From the NCBI GenBank assembly GCA_900554675.1, contig USIM01000016.1:1-10793 (forward strand): DNA of 10,793 bases, given 5' to 3'. A model generated the notes under the pieces. The model was given only the letters and a program-made list of their open reading frames with translations. It was not told the DNA's origin and made no database searches. The translations under genes were made by a program, and so were the position numbers. This stretch comes from an uncultured Sutterella sp. GTDB taxonomy: Bacteria > Pseudomonadota > Gammaproteobacteria > Burkholderiales > Burkholderiaceae_F. The stretch's first letter is position 1; every line of letters begins with the position of its first letter. This document shows positions 1 to 6,630 of the stretch, piece by piece.

Positions 1-135
1 AATCATGATGCAAAATGGTTGACGGCATTTGAAAAACAAAATCTTCCTGTTGGTCAATCCGTCATTATTTGTCAAACGGAAACTCCCTACTATGTGGCGA
101 AAAATGTTTTAGTACATAGTATTTGGGCAATTTAA
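1..135 (+). CDS. C-terminal end of an unidentified protein (partial)
   Basis: An open frame runs from the first base to a TAA at 133-135 and encodes the last 44 residues of a protein whose start lies outside the window. The fragment ends VLVHSIWAI and has a hydrophobic stretch containing VGQSVIICQ followed by ETPYYVAKN. I do not recognise a family from this piece. It has no membrane helix, and no catalytic motif can be assigned. Codon use resembles the neighbouring amidohydrolase. The next gene starts 94 nt further on the same strand, so the two could share a transcript, but the inverted repeat in the gap suggests separate control. That this is coding is inferred only from frame, composition and position. 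Confidence 0.55.
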   Translation, partial: NHDAKWLTAFEKQNLPVGQSVIICQTETPYYVAKNVLVHSIWAI

Positions 136-159
136 TGTTAAGAACTTCTTGTAAACTGC

Positions 160-179
160 TTTGTATCGATTCATACAAA
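160..179. promoter_or_regulatory. Inverted repeat upstream of the amidohydrolase, candidate operator
   Basis: TTTGTAT (160-166) and ATACAAA (173-179) are perfect inverted arms around a 6-bp spacer, about 50 bp ahead of the amidohydrolase start. TTGTAT at 161-166 followed 17 bp later by TATCAA (184-189) is a weak sigma-70-like pair, so the repeat would overlap the promoter. A-T-rich arms of this kind suit GntR- or LysR-type regulators, but no regulator gene is in view. The operator role is inference. Confidence 0.3.
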
Positions 180-229
180 ATCGTATCAAGCTTAGAATCG
201 GAAAACTTTTCTTTTTAAGAGGTGTCCTT

Positions 230-1435
230 ATGACCGTTTTATGCGAAGAAAAACTCTTACCTGGTGTTGCCCAATGGGCCGATGAATTGACTGCAATTCG
301 TCATGATTTCCACCAACATCCTGATCTTGGATTTGACACGGAACGCACCGTCTCCAAAATCTGCGAATACCTGAAAGGTTGGGGCATTACAGACATTGAT
401 ACCGAGTTGGTTAAGGGCAGTGTCGTTGCTACTGTTGAAGGCAACCGCCCCGGCAAAACCATCGCAGTTCGTACTGACATTGACGCTTTGCCGATGAATG
501 ACGGCTCTTGTAAGCCTTGGGCCAGTCAAATCGAAGGTAAGTCTCACTCTTGCGGCCACGACGGTCACATGACTTGGGTTTTGGGCGCAGCTCGTTATAT
601 CAGCTCTCACCGAGACTTCCCTGGCAAAGTCGTGTTTGTTTTCCAAGCAGCAGAAGAAACCGGTATTGGTGCCAAGACCTTGGTGGATGCCGGTTTAATT
701 GAAAAGTACGGTATCGACGAAATCTACGGTGGCCACACAGAACCCAACCTCGATAAGGGCGATATCGGCATGAAAGCCGGTCCCTTGCAAGCCGCGGCCG
801 ACAGTGTTCAAATCATCATTAAAGGTAAAGGCACTCACGGTGGCCGTCCGCATCAAGGCATCGATACGATTCCTGTTGCCTCTCAAATTGTTATGGCTTT
901 GCAAACTATCGTTTCTCGTAAGGTTGATCCGATTGAATGCGCGGTTGTTTCGATTTGTTCCATCAACTCAGGTCGCTTTGAAGCCTTTAATGTCGTACCT
1001 CACCAATGCACTTTAAGTGGCACGGTTCGCACATTCTTGCCGGAAATCCGCGATATGGTGGAAGCCAAGATTGAAAAGATTGTTAAGGGAATTGCTTTAG
1101 CCAATGATTGCGAAGTGGACTATAAGTACACGCGCTATGTCGCTTCTGTTATTAATAGTGAAGAACAAACCGAAGCCGCAATTGACGCAACTCGCAAATT
1201 AATTGGCGAGGATCACGTCAAAATCATCAAACCTTTTATGAGCTCCGAAGACTTCTCTGAATACTTGGCAAAAATCCCCGGTTCGATCATTCGTGTAGGT
1301 ATCCGTGACGAAAATCATAACGTCTCGCTTCACAACCAACAGTTTGATTTCAACGATGAAGTTTTGCCTTTGGCAGTCTCGGTTATCACCAATATGGCGC
1401 TAACTCGACTTGAGCATTTAGCAAAGGTGGACTGA
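230..1435 (+). CDS. M20-family (M20D) metal-dependent amidohydrolase
   Basis: This 401-residue cytoplasmic protein belongs to the M20D amidohydrolases, di-metal enzymes that release an acyl group or amide from N-acyl amino acids, indole-3-acetyl-amino acids or aminobenzoyl-glutamate. Visible signatures in order are RHDFHQHPDLGF (24-35), VRTDIDALPM (80-89), SCGHDGH (107-113, ligands C108 and H110), the E142-E143 pair in QAAEE, H169 in GGHTEP, the dimerisation (lid) domain from about 178 with GTHGGRP, SSEDFSEYL, and H368 before NQQFDFNDE. All metal ligands are present and the length is normal. The ATG at 230 is chosen because AAGAGGTG lies just upstream; the longer frame from a TTG at 161 adds an unlike N-terminus. 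dcuC follows 113 nt downstream on the same strand, suggesting a linked uptake and cleavage role. The exact substrate cannot be read from sequence. Confidence 0.92.
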   Translation: MTVLCEEKLLPGVAQWADELTAIRHDFHQHPDLGFDTERTVSKICEYLKGWGITDIDTELVKGSVVATVEGNRPGKTIAVRTDIDALPMNDGSCKPWASQIEGKSHSCGHDGHMTWVLGAARYISSHRDFPGKVVFVFQAAEETGIGAKTLVDAGLIEKYGIDEIYGGHTEPNLDKGDIGMKAGPLQAAADSVQIIIKGKGTHGGRPHQGIDTIPVASQIVMALQTIVSRKVDPIECAVVSICSINSGRFEAFNVVPHQCTLSGTVRTFLPEIRDMVEAKIEKIVKGIALANDCEVDYKYTRYVASVINSEEQTEAAIDATRKLIGEDHVKIIKPFMSSEDFSEYLAKIPGSIIRVGIRDENHNVSLHNQQFDFNDEVLPLAVSVITNMALTRLEHLAKVD

Positions 1436-1474
1436 ACTTCTGTTTTACCGCAAGGAAACCTAAAGAATTAAGGG

Positions 1475-1512
1475 TTTACATTGAAACGGAATGTGACACA
1501 TTCCTGTAAAAT
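1475..1512 (+). promoter_or_regulatory. dcuC promoter region with perfect palindrome
   Basis: GGAATGTG-A-CACATTCC (1488-1504) is a perfect 17-bp inverted repeat with one central base. It is flanked by TTTACA (1475-1480) and its complement TGTAAA (1505-1510), which form an outer, asymmetrically spaced arm. Possible promoter hexamers are TTGAAA (1481-1486) and TAAAAT (1507-1512, five of six to consensus); the 20-bp spacing is long. The palindrome sits between them, where a repressor or spacing-sensitive activator would act. No T-tract follows, so it is not a terminator of the amidohydrolase gene. It matches neither the FNR nor the CRP consensus. Operator function is inference. Confidence 0.45.
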
Positions 1513-1548
1513 TGCCTCATCTCAAACTACTCTCTCGGAGATATTATT

Positions 1549-2817
1549 ATGACGATTCTGAACTGGATCGCGATCGTCGTGGTAGTTTTAACCATCGTTG
1601 CTTTGGTTAAGCGCTACGAAACGCGTTTGGTCCTTTTCACGGCTGGTTTGGTCTTGTGCTGTATTTCACTCGACCCGATGAATGCCTTTAACTCCTTTGC
1701 TAAGTCCATGACCAACGGTGGCCTCATCATGGCTATTTGTGCTTCCATGGGTTTTGCTTATGTTTCTTCCTTCACGAAGTGCGACCAACACTTGGTTCAA
1801 CTTCTTGCTACGCCGATTCGTGGCTTGGGCATCTTCTTGATCCCGGTTTGTACGGCTGTGACGATGGTGATTAACGTTGCTATTCCGTCTGCCTCCGGTG
1901 TGGCTGCTGCTGTGGGTTCTACGTTGATCCCGGTGATGTTGCGCGCTGGTATTAAGCCGGCTGCCGCTGCTGCTGCCGTGATGATGGGTACGTACGGTGG
2001 TGTGGTGTCCCCGGGCTCTGCACACAACGTGTACATCGCCAAGATCTCCAACATGGAAATCATGGACTTCATCGCTTTGCATACGCCGTATAGCTGCATC
2101 ATCTACGCAATCGGTATCATCGGTTTGCTCCTCGTTTGCATCATGTTTGGCGATAAGGGCCAAGCTACGGACAACATCAACGTTCACGTTTCCGACAAGG
2201 TCGAAACGGTTGAAAAGCCGAACTTCATCTACGCTATGGTTCCGTTGCTCCCGATCGTGATCTTGGTTTTGGGTAACACGATTGTTCCGCAAATCAAGAT
2301 GGGTGTGGCTCAAGCCATGGTCTCCGGTGCTATTCTCTGCTTGCTCATTACCCGCGTTAACCCGCAAGACTTCTCTAAGAGCTTCTTTAACGGTCTCGGT
2401 AAGGGCTACGGCAACATCATGGGTATCATCATTGCCGCTGGCGTTTTCGCTGCCGGCTTGCGTTCTGCTGGTTTGATCGATACGTTCGTTGCCTTGTTGC
2501 GTGAATCCAATGAAATCGCCCGTTGGGGTGGTTCTCTCGGTCCGTGGATCCTTGGTGTGATCACGGGTTCTGGTGACGCTGCTACGTTCGCTTTCAACGA
2601 AGCTGTGACCCCGCACGCTGCTGACTTCGGTATGGACATTCCTCACTTGGGCGGCTTGGCCTTCTTGACCGGTGCCTTGGGTCGTACGTCCTCCCCGATC
2701 GCTGGTGCTATGGTGGTGGTTTGCGGTATTGCTATGGCTAACCCGATTGAAGTGGCTAAGCGTACGGCTATCCCCTGCTTCATCTCTGTCATTACGTTGG
2801 CATTGGTGATGGTATAG
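1549..2817 (+). CDS. dcuC: DcuC-family anaerobic C4-dicarboxylate transporter
   Basis: This is a 422-residue, very hydrophobic inner-membrane protein of the DcuC family, which carries out succinate efflux or fumarate/succinate and related dicarboxylate exchange in anaerobes. Two pseudo-symmetric halves of several helices each are separated by a hydrophilic loop at about 201-227. Family-like motifs are NVAIPSASGVAAAVG (109-123), GTYGGVVSPGSAHN (147-160), GSGDAATFAFNEAVTPHA (340-357) and GRTSSPIAGAMVVVCG (378-393). It is somewhat shorter than E. coli DcuC. CGGAG at 1536-1540 lies 8 nt before the ATG. Codon choice is far more biased than in the neighbours (nearly all Pro as CCG, Thr as ACG, abundant GGT and GCT), which suggests high expression. 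It pairs with the upstream amidohydrolase, so an N-acyl-aspartate-like or related dicarboxylate substrate is possible, but this is inferred. Confidence 0.88.
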   Translation: MTILNWIAIVVVVLTIVALVKRYETRLVLFTAGLVLCCISLDPMNAFNSFAKSMTNGGLIMAICASMGFAYVSSFTKCDQHLVQLLATPIRGLGIFLIPVCTAVTMVINVAIPSASGVAAAVGSTLIPVMLRAGIKPAAAAAAVMMGTYGGVVSPGSAHNVYIAKISNMEIMDFIALHTPYSCIIYAIGIIGLLLVCIMFGDKGQATDNINVHVSDKVETVEKPNFIYAMVPLLPIVILVLGNTIVPQIKMGVAQAMVSGAILCLLITRVNPQDFSKSFFNGLGKGYGNIMGIIIAAGVFAAGLRSAGLIDTFVALLRESNEIARWGGSLGPWILGVITGSGDAATFAFNEAVTPHAADFGMDIPHLGGLAFLTGALGRTSSPIAGAMVVVCGIAMANPIEVAKRTAIPCFISVITLALVMV

Positions 2818-2831
2818 TCTTTAAGACGCCA

Positions 2832-2858
2832 TTAGGCAATCACCTTTTGATTGCCTAA
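2832..2858. other. Perfect hairpin after dcuC
   Basis: TTAGGCAATC (2832-2841) pairs perfectly with GATTGCCTAA (2849-2858) around a 7-nt loop. No T-tract follows on the + strand, so it may stabilise the 3' end of the dcuC mRNA rather than terminate it; the true terminator follows 10 bp later. Confidence 0.5.
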
Positions 2859-2868
2859 CCAAAAAATT

Positions 2869-2905
2869 AAACCCGAGTTTCATTACGAAATTCGGGTTTA
2901 TTTTT
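2869..2905 (+). terminator. Rho-independent terminator of dcuC, possibly bidirectional
   Basis: A 13-bp stem (2869-2881 with 2887-2899, one G-U pair) carries a 5-nt loop, has CCCG/CGGG in its core and is followed by TTTATTTTT. On the - strand the same stem is followed by AATTTTTT, so it could also stop transcription arriving from the convergent Nudix gene. Confidence 0.85.
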
Positions 2906-2923
2906 GACTTTAAAACAGACATC

Positions 2924-2950
2924 AAAAAAAGCCGGACAACTGCCCGGCTT
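2924..2950 (-). terminator. Rho-independent terminator of the nudix-lysS-prfB block
   Basis: Read on the - strand, AAGCCGG and CCGGCTT (2929-2935 and 2944-2950 in window numbering) form a 7-bp stem with an 8-nt loop, followed by an uninterrupted T-run (A-run 2924-2930 on the + strand). It lies 16 bp beyond the Nudix stop codon. Confidence 0.82.
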
Positions 2951-2966
2951 CTTTGTTAGTCAACGA

Positions 2967-3821
2967 TTAGATGTTCAATTGACCGCGATAGTGCAACCAC
3001 TTTTCTTCAATGCGTTGACCGCATTGACGCATTGCGCTCTCACAAATGCTAATCGCAGCTGCGTACATCATGTCACCGTTCGTAGCAACGGTTAAAGCTT
3101 CTTCGGTGCTCATGGACTTGAATTCCGAAACAGAACCGTCTTGATTGGCAGGCTTAACACCAGCCTTCAAACGACCGTCGAAACTCAATACCACTTCGCG
3201 AACCATGCCTTCGGCCACTGCAAATTCCTGAACAAAGCGAGCGCCTTCGGTGATTTCCACTTCAGAAGTCGTTAAACCGGCTTCTTCATAGAGTTCACGG
3301 TAAAGAGCTTGCATGGGTTGTTCACTAGCCTTAACCAAACCACCGGCCAAACTATCCCACTTGCCGGCGCCGATTGCCTTTTCAGGCATACGCTTGGCTA
3401 ATAAGAAAGCGCCTTGAGCATCGTAGGCATTTAAGCGAACCGACGTCGTCAATAAACCGAGAACACGAGCTAAGTTACGCGGGGCTTGGCAATACGTACC
3501 GTCGTAGACCGATAAGCGAATATCCACCAATTCGTTGGAAACGCCTTCAGGCAACAAATTGAGCTTACCCAAAATGTCAGTGGCTTTTCTCAAAGCCAAC
3601 GTACGAGAAGCTTCGGAGCCCACCGTTGCGTCGCTGAAACTTAAAACATCTGTAAGACGAAAGTCGCTCGTTGCCCCCGCAAGCTTCATGGCAATGTCTT
3701 TGCGGACATAACCAATCGTTTCCTTTTTATCAGCGAAACGAATGAAACCTTCAGGCGCCGTTTGAACCACTTTTTCCTTAATCGATGAATAGACAGACAT
3801 TACTTTTGCCGTATCGACCAT
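2967..3821 (-). CDS. Nudix hydrolase with N-terminal DUF4743-like domain
   Basis: This 284-residue soluble protein has a canonical Nudix box at 161-183: G161, E167, R175-E176, E179-E180, G182, fitting GX5EX7REUXEEXGU in full. The preceding about 130 residues, and the pattern AKRMPEKAIGAGKWDSLAGG (142-161) just before the box, resemble the DUF4743-Nudix proteins. Characterised eukaryotic members of that group hydrolyse damaged thiamine diphosphates. The bacterial substrate is therefore only suggested, and other nucleotide diphosphates are possible. The ATG at 3821 is preferred because AAGGAG lies about 8 nt upstream; an upstream in-frame start adds 23 unlike residues that come from the intergenic hairpin. 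It lies 78 nt behind lysS on the same strand and is probably the last gene of the prfB-lysS transcript, ending at the terminator 2924-2950. Confidence 0.85.
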   Translation of the reverse strand: MVDTAKVMSVYSSIKEKVVQTAPEGFIRFADKKETIGYVRKDIAMKLAGATSDFRLTDVLSFSDATVGSEASRTLALRKATDILGKLNLLPEGVSNELVDIRLSVYDGTYCQAPRNLARVLGLLTTSVRLNAYDAQGAFLLAKRMPEKAIGAGKWDSLAGGLVKASEQPMQALYRELYEEAGLTTSEVEITEGARFVQEFAVAEGMVREVVLSFDGRLKAGVKPANQDGSVSEFKSMSTEEALTVATNGDMMYAAAISICESAMRQCGQRIEEKWLHYRGQLNI

Positions 3822-3856
3822 AATGGGCTCCTTCTGAGTACTGGATAGGTAGATTC

Positions 3857-3880
3857 CTCCTCGATGAATGCATCGAGGAG
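3857..3880 (-). other. Intercistronic hairpin between lysS and the Nudix gene
   Basis: CTCCTCGATG (3857-3866) pairs perfectly with CATCGAGGAG (3871-3880) around a 4-nt loop. On the coding (-) strand no T-run follows, so it is unlikely to be a full terminator. It could be an RNA processing or stability element that sets Nudix expression apart from lysS. Confidence 0.5.
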
Positions 3881-3899
3881 AACCGTTCATACCTCTAGT

Positions 3900-5414
3900 T
3901 TACGCTTCTGGGCGCATGTGCGGGAATAATAATACGTCGCGAATACTCGGAGCGTCAGTTAACAACATCACGAAGCGGTCGATACCGATACCGCAGCCAC
4001 CGGTGGGCGGCAAACCGAATTCGAGAGCACGGATGTAGTCAGCGTCATAGTACATGGCTTCATCGTCACCGTGAGCCTTGGCTTCGACTTGAGCACGGAA
4101 ACGAGCGGCTTGGTCTTCCGGGTCGTTCAATTCAGAGAAACCGTTAGCAGTTTCACGACCGGCCATGAACAATTCAAAGCGTTCGGTCAATTCCGGATTG
4201 ACATCAGAGGCACGAGCCAACGGGGAGATTTCTACCGGGTAGTCAATGATGAAGGTCGGTTGAATCAACTTGGATTCAGCCACTTCTTCAAACAAAGCCA
4301 TTTCCAAAGCGCCCATACCGACATAGTCCGGTTGCGGTTCGCCCAAGCGCTTCAATTCATTGCGCAAGAAGGCTTCGTCATTTAATTGTTCTTCGGTGTA
4401 TTGCGGAGCGTATTTCAAGATGGCTTGACGCGGCGTCAAACGATCGAAGGGCTTGCTGAAGTCAATGTCATGACCTTGATAATGAATCATGCTGGAGCCC
4501 GTCACGCGCTCGGCCACCGTACGCAACAAACCTTCGGTGAAGTCCATTTGATCCTTGTACGTCCAATACGTAGCATAGAATTCCATCATCGTGAATTCAG
4601 GATTGTGACGAACAGAGACGCCTTCGTTACGGAAGTTACGGTTAATTTCGAAAACACGTTCAAAACCGCCCACAACCAAACGCTTCAAATAAAGTTCCGG
4701 AGCGATACGCAAGTACATATCGATGTCCAACGCATTGTGGTGCGTAATGAAGGGCTTAGCGTTAGCGCCACCAGGGATCGGGTGCAACATCGGCGTTTCC
4801 ACTTCCATGAAACGATTTTCAACCATGTAGTTACGGATTTCAGAAATCGCTTGGCTGCGCTTCATGAAACGATCACGGCTTTCATCATTCATGATCAAGT
4901 CGAGGTAACGTTGGCGATAGCAGATTTCTTGGTCGCTCAAGCCCTTGAACTTTTCAGCCAAAGGACGCAAAGCCTTGCTCATTAAACGAAGCTTTTGAAC
5001 ACGAACAGACAATTCACCACGCTTGGTGCGGAAGACAATACCTTCGGCAGCCACGATGTCACCGATGTCCAAGCTCTTGAAGCTGTCATAGGCTTCTTCG
5101 CCCATTTCTGCAGGGGACAAGAAGTATTGCATCGTGCCGGTACCGTCACGCAAAGTAGCAAAGGAGGCTTTACCCATAATGCGTTTGAGCATCATACGGC
5201 CGGAGACGGCCACGTGGTTAGCTTGAGCTTCTAACTCTTCAGCCGTAACGTCTGCAAAACGTTCACGGATATCACCGAAAAAGTCTTTGCGAACGAAGTC
5301 ATTAGGGTAAGCATGACCTTCTTCGCGCCACTTAGCGAGCTTTGCACGACGCTCAGCGATAATGTGGTTTTCGTCGTCTGCCGCAGCAGCGTTAACGATA
5401 TTTTCTTCTGCCAT
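3900..5414 (-). CDS. lysS: Lysine--tRNA ligase, class II
   Basis: This 504-residue cytoplasmic class II lysyl-tRNA synthetase attaches lysine to tRNA-Lys using ATP. The N-terminal OB-fold anticodon-binding domain covers about 65-145 ([29 protein letters not shown]). The catalytic domain shows motif 1 around [20 protein letters not shown] (202-221), motif 2 with [20 protein letters not shown] (261-280) and motif 3 with GGCGIGIDR (472-480). Length and motifs are normal. I chose the ATG at 5414 rather than the ATG at 5423: AAGGA lies 8 nt before the former, whereas the latter overlaps that ribosome binding site. The gene follows prfB by 34 nt, the conserved prfB-lysS order of many proteobacteria, and the two are probably cotranscribed. 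Confidence 0.97.
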   Translation of the reverse strand: MAEENIVNAAAADDENHIIAERRAKLAKWREEGHAYPNDFVRKDFFGDIRERFADVTAEELEAQANHVAVSGRMMLKRIMGKASFATLRDGTGTMQYFLSPAEMGEEAYDSFKSLDIGDIVAAEGIVFRTKRGELSVRVQKLRLMSKALRPLAEKFKGLSDQEICYRQRYLDLIMNDESRDRFMKRSQAISEIRNYMVENRFMEVETPMLHPIPGGANAKPFITHHNALDIDMYLRIAPELYLKRLVVGGFERVFEINRNFRNEGVSVRHNPEFTMMEFYATYWTYKDQMDFTEGLLRTVAERVTGSSMIHYQGHDIDFSKPFDRLTPRQAILKYAPQYTEEQLNDEAFLRNELKRLGEPQPDYVGMGALEMALFEEVAESKLIQPTFIIDYPVEISPLARASDVNPELTERFELFMAGRETANGFSELNDPEDQAARFRAQVEAKAHGDDEAMYYDADYIRALEFGLPPTGGCGIGIDRFVMLLTDAPSIRDVLLFPHMRPEA

Positions 5415-5448
5415 TTTTAGCATCCTTTTTTGTAGTCTTTAGACGTTA

Positions 5449-6519
5449 TTACACGCCTTGCTTGAGGCTAGCCTCAATGAAATCTTCCAAGTCACCATCC
5501 AACACGGCTTGCGTGTTGCCGGTTTCAACGTTTGTTCTTAAATCCTTAATGCGAGATTGATCCAACACATAGGAGCGGATTTGATGGCCCCAAGCAATAT
5601 CGCTCTTGGCATCTTCCGTTTGTTGTTGAACTTCACGACGTTTGCGCATTTCAGCTTCGTAGAGCTTGGCCTTTAATTGGGCCATGGCTTGTTCTTTGTT
5701 ACGGTGTTGGCTACGGTCATTTTGGCAAACCGTCACAATCCCCGTCGGAATGTGGGTAATACGCACAGCCGATTCAGTCTTTTGAATGTGCTGACCACCG
5801 GCACCCGAAGCGCGGAAAACGTCGACTCGCAAATCTGCCGGATTGATTTCCACTTCAAAGGAATCATCAATTTCCGGATAGACATACACACTCGCAAAGG
5901 AAGTGTGACGACGAGCATTAGAGTCAAAAGGACTCTTTCGCACTAAACGATGCACACCGGTTTCCGTGCGCAACAGACCATAGGCATAGTCGCCTTGCAA
6001 ATAAATGGTGCAACCCTTAATACCGGCCACATCGCCATCGGTTTCTTCTTGCAACTCCACCGTAAAGCCTTGGCGTTCACCGTAGCGAAGGTACATACGT
6101 TCGAGCATGCTTGCCCAGTCTTGAGCTTCAGTACCACCGGCACCGGCTTGGATTTCGATGAAGCAATTGGCAGGGTCCATGGGTTGGTTAAACATACGTT
6201 GAAACTCTAATTTTTCAACGCTTTTTTCCAACGTAAAGACCTCATCCCCAACCACTTCTACGCTGGGATAGTCTTCTTCTGCCATGGAGAGTTCAAAGAG
6301 TTCGGCTGCGTCATTGACGCCGCTCGTTAATTGTTTGAAAAGGCCAACCGTGCCATCTAAACGTTTTTTCTCACGGCTGACTTTTTGTGCGTTTTCAGGA
6401 TCATCCCAAAGAGCGGGATTTTCCATTTCGCGATTGACTTCCTCTAATCGACGCTCAATCAATCGAGCTGTGAGGTCGGAAATCTTCGCCTCAATTTGAT
6501 TTATACGTTCCGCTTCCAT
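5449..6519 (-). CDS. prfB: Peptide chain release factor 2, single-frame version
   Basis: RF2 reads UGA and UAA stop codons in the ribosomal A site and triggers peptidyl-tRNA hydrolysis. The 356-residue protein has the stop-recognition tripeptide SPF (196-198) and the catalytic GGQ (241-243) in [18 protein letters not shown]. Unusually, it reads in one frame from MEAER with no internal TGA. Most proteobacterial prfB genes have an in-frame TGA near codon 25 crossed by a programmed +1 shift. Compared with the E. coli protein, DLTAR and RLEEVN are joined by 4 residues (LIER) instead of 15, which removes the shift site. The start is supported by similarity to betaproteobacterial RF2 N-termini, but the ribosome binding site is poor (AGGA only 2 nt from ATG). 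lysS follows after 34 nt. Confidence 0.96.
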   Translation of the reverse strand: MEAERINQIEAKISDLTARLIERRLEEVNREMENPALWDDPENAQKVSREKKRLDGTVGLFKQLTSGVNDAAELFELSMAEEDYPSVEVVGDEVFTLEKSVEKLEFQRMFNQPMDPANCFIEIQAGAGGTEAQDWASMLERMYLRYGERQGFTVELQEETDGDVAGIKGCTIYLQGDYAYGLLRTETGVHRLVRKSPFDSNARRHTSFASVYVYPEIDDSFEVEINPADLRVDVFRASGAGGQHIQKTESAVRITHIPTGIVTVCQNDRSQHRNKEQAMAQLKAKLYEAEMRKRREVQQQTEDAKSDIAWGHQIRSYVLDQSRIKDLRTNVETGNTQAVLDGDLEDFIEASLKQGV

Positions 6520-6551
6520 ATTCCTACTATGAAGTTAAGTGGAAAAGATTA

Positions 6552-6557
6552 ATTATA
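6552..6557 (-). promoter_or_regulatory. Candidate -10 box of the prfB promoter
   Basis: The - strand reads TATAAT exactly, 32 nt before the prfB start. No good -35 hexamer lies 16-18 bp upstream; TTGCGA at 20 bp is the closest. It fits a promoter for the prfB-lysS-nudix transcript placed just behind the terminator of the preceding gene. Confidence 0.45.
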
Positions 6558-6581
6558 CTTTGTTTCTCAAGGGTTATTCGC

Positions 6582-6611
6582 AAAAATTGACCGACTTTTC
6601 GTCGGTCAATT
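6582..6611 (-). terminator. Terminator of the spermidine-synthase-like gene
   Basis: AATTGACCGAC (6585-6595) pairs perfectly with GTCGGTCAATT (6601-6611) around a 5-nt loop. On the - strand the stem ends in a run of five T. It lies 19 bp past the stop of the 6631-7401 gene and insulates it from prfB. On the + strand TTTTTT occurs five bases beyond the stem, a weaker stop. Confidence 0.78.
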
Positions 6612-6630
6612 CGCTTTTTTGACTGCCTGT

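Noticed and set aside
161..229. N-terminal extension of the amidohydrolase from a TTG
   Set aside because: The 23 extra residues are basic and unlike the family, they cover the inverted repeat, and a good ribosome binding site precedes the ATG at 230.
1488..1504. CRP or FNR binding site at the dcuC palindrome
   Set aside because: The half-sites TGTGA and TCACA overlap instead of being 6 bp apart, and the FNR TTGAT-N4-ATCAA pattern is absent.
1666..2646. A 326-codon open frame antisense to dcuC
   Set aside because: It overlaps a clear transporter gene completely, is rich in H, R, T and D as expected from reversed biased codons, and has no domain signature or ribosome binding site.
3822..3890. 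23-residue extension of the Nudix protein
   Set aside because: It is translated from the intergenic hairpin and lacks a ribosome binding site; the ATG at 3821 has AAGGAG.
4386..4985. A 199-codon open frame antisense to lysS
   Set aside because: It lies within the conserved synthetase core; its composition is that of a shadow frame.
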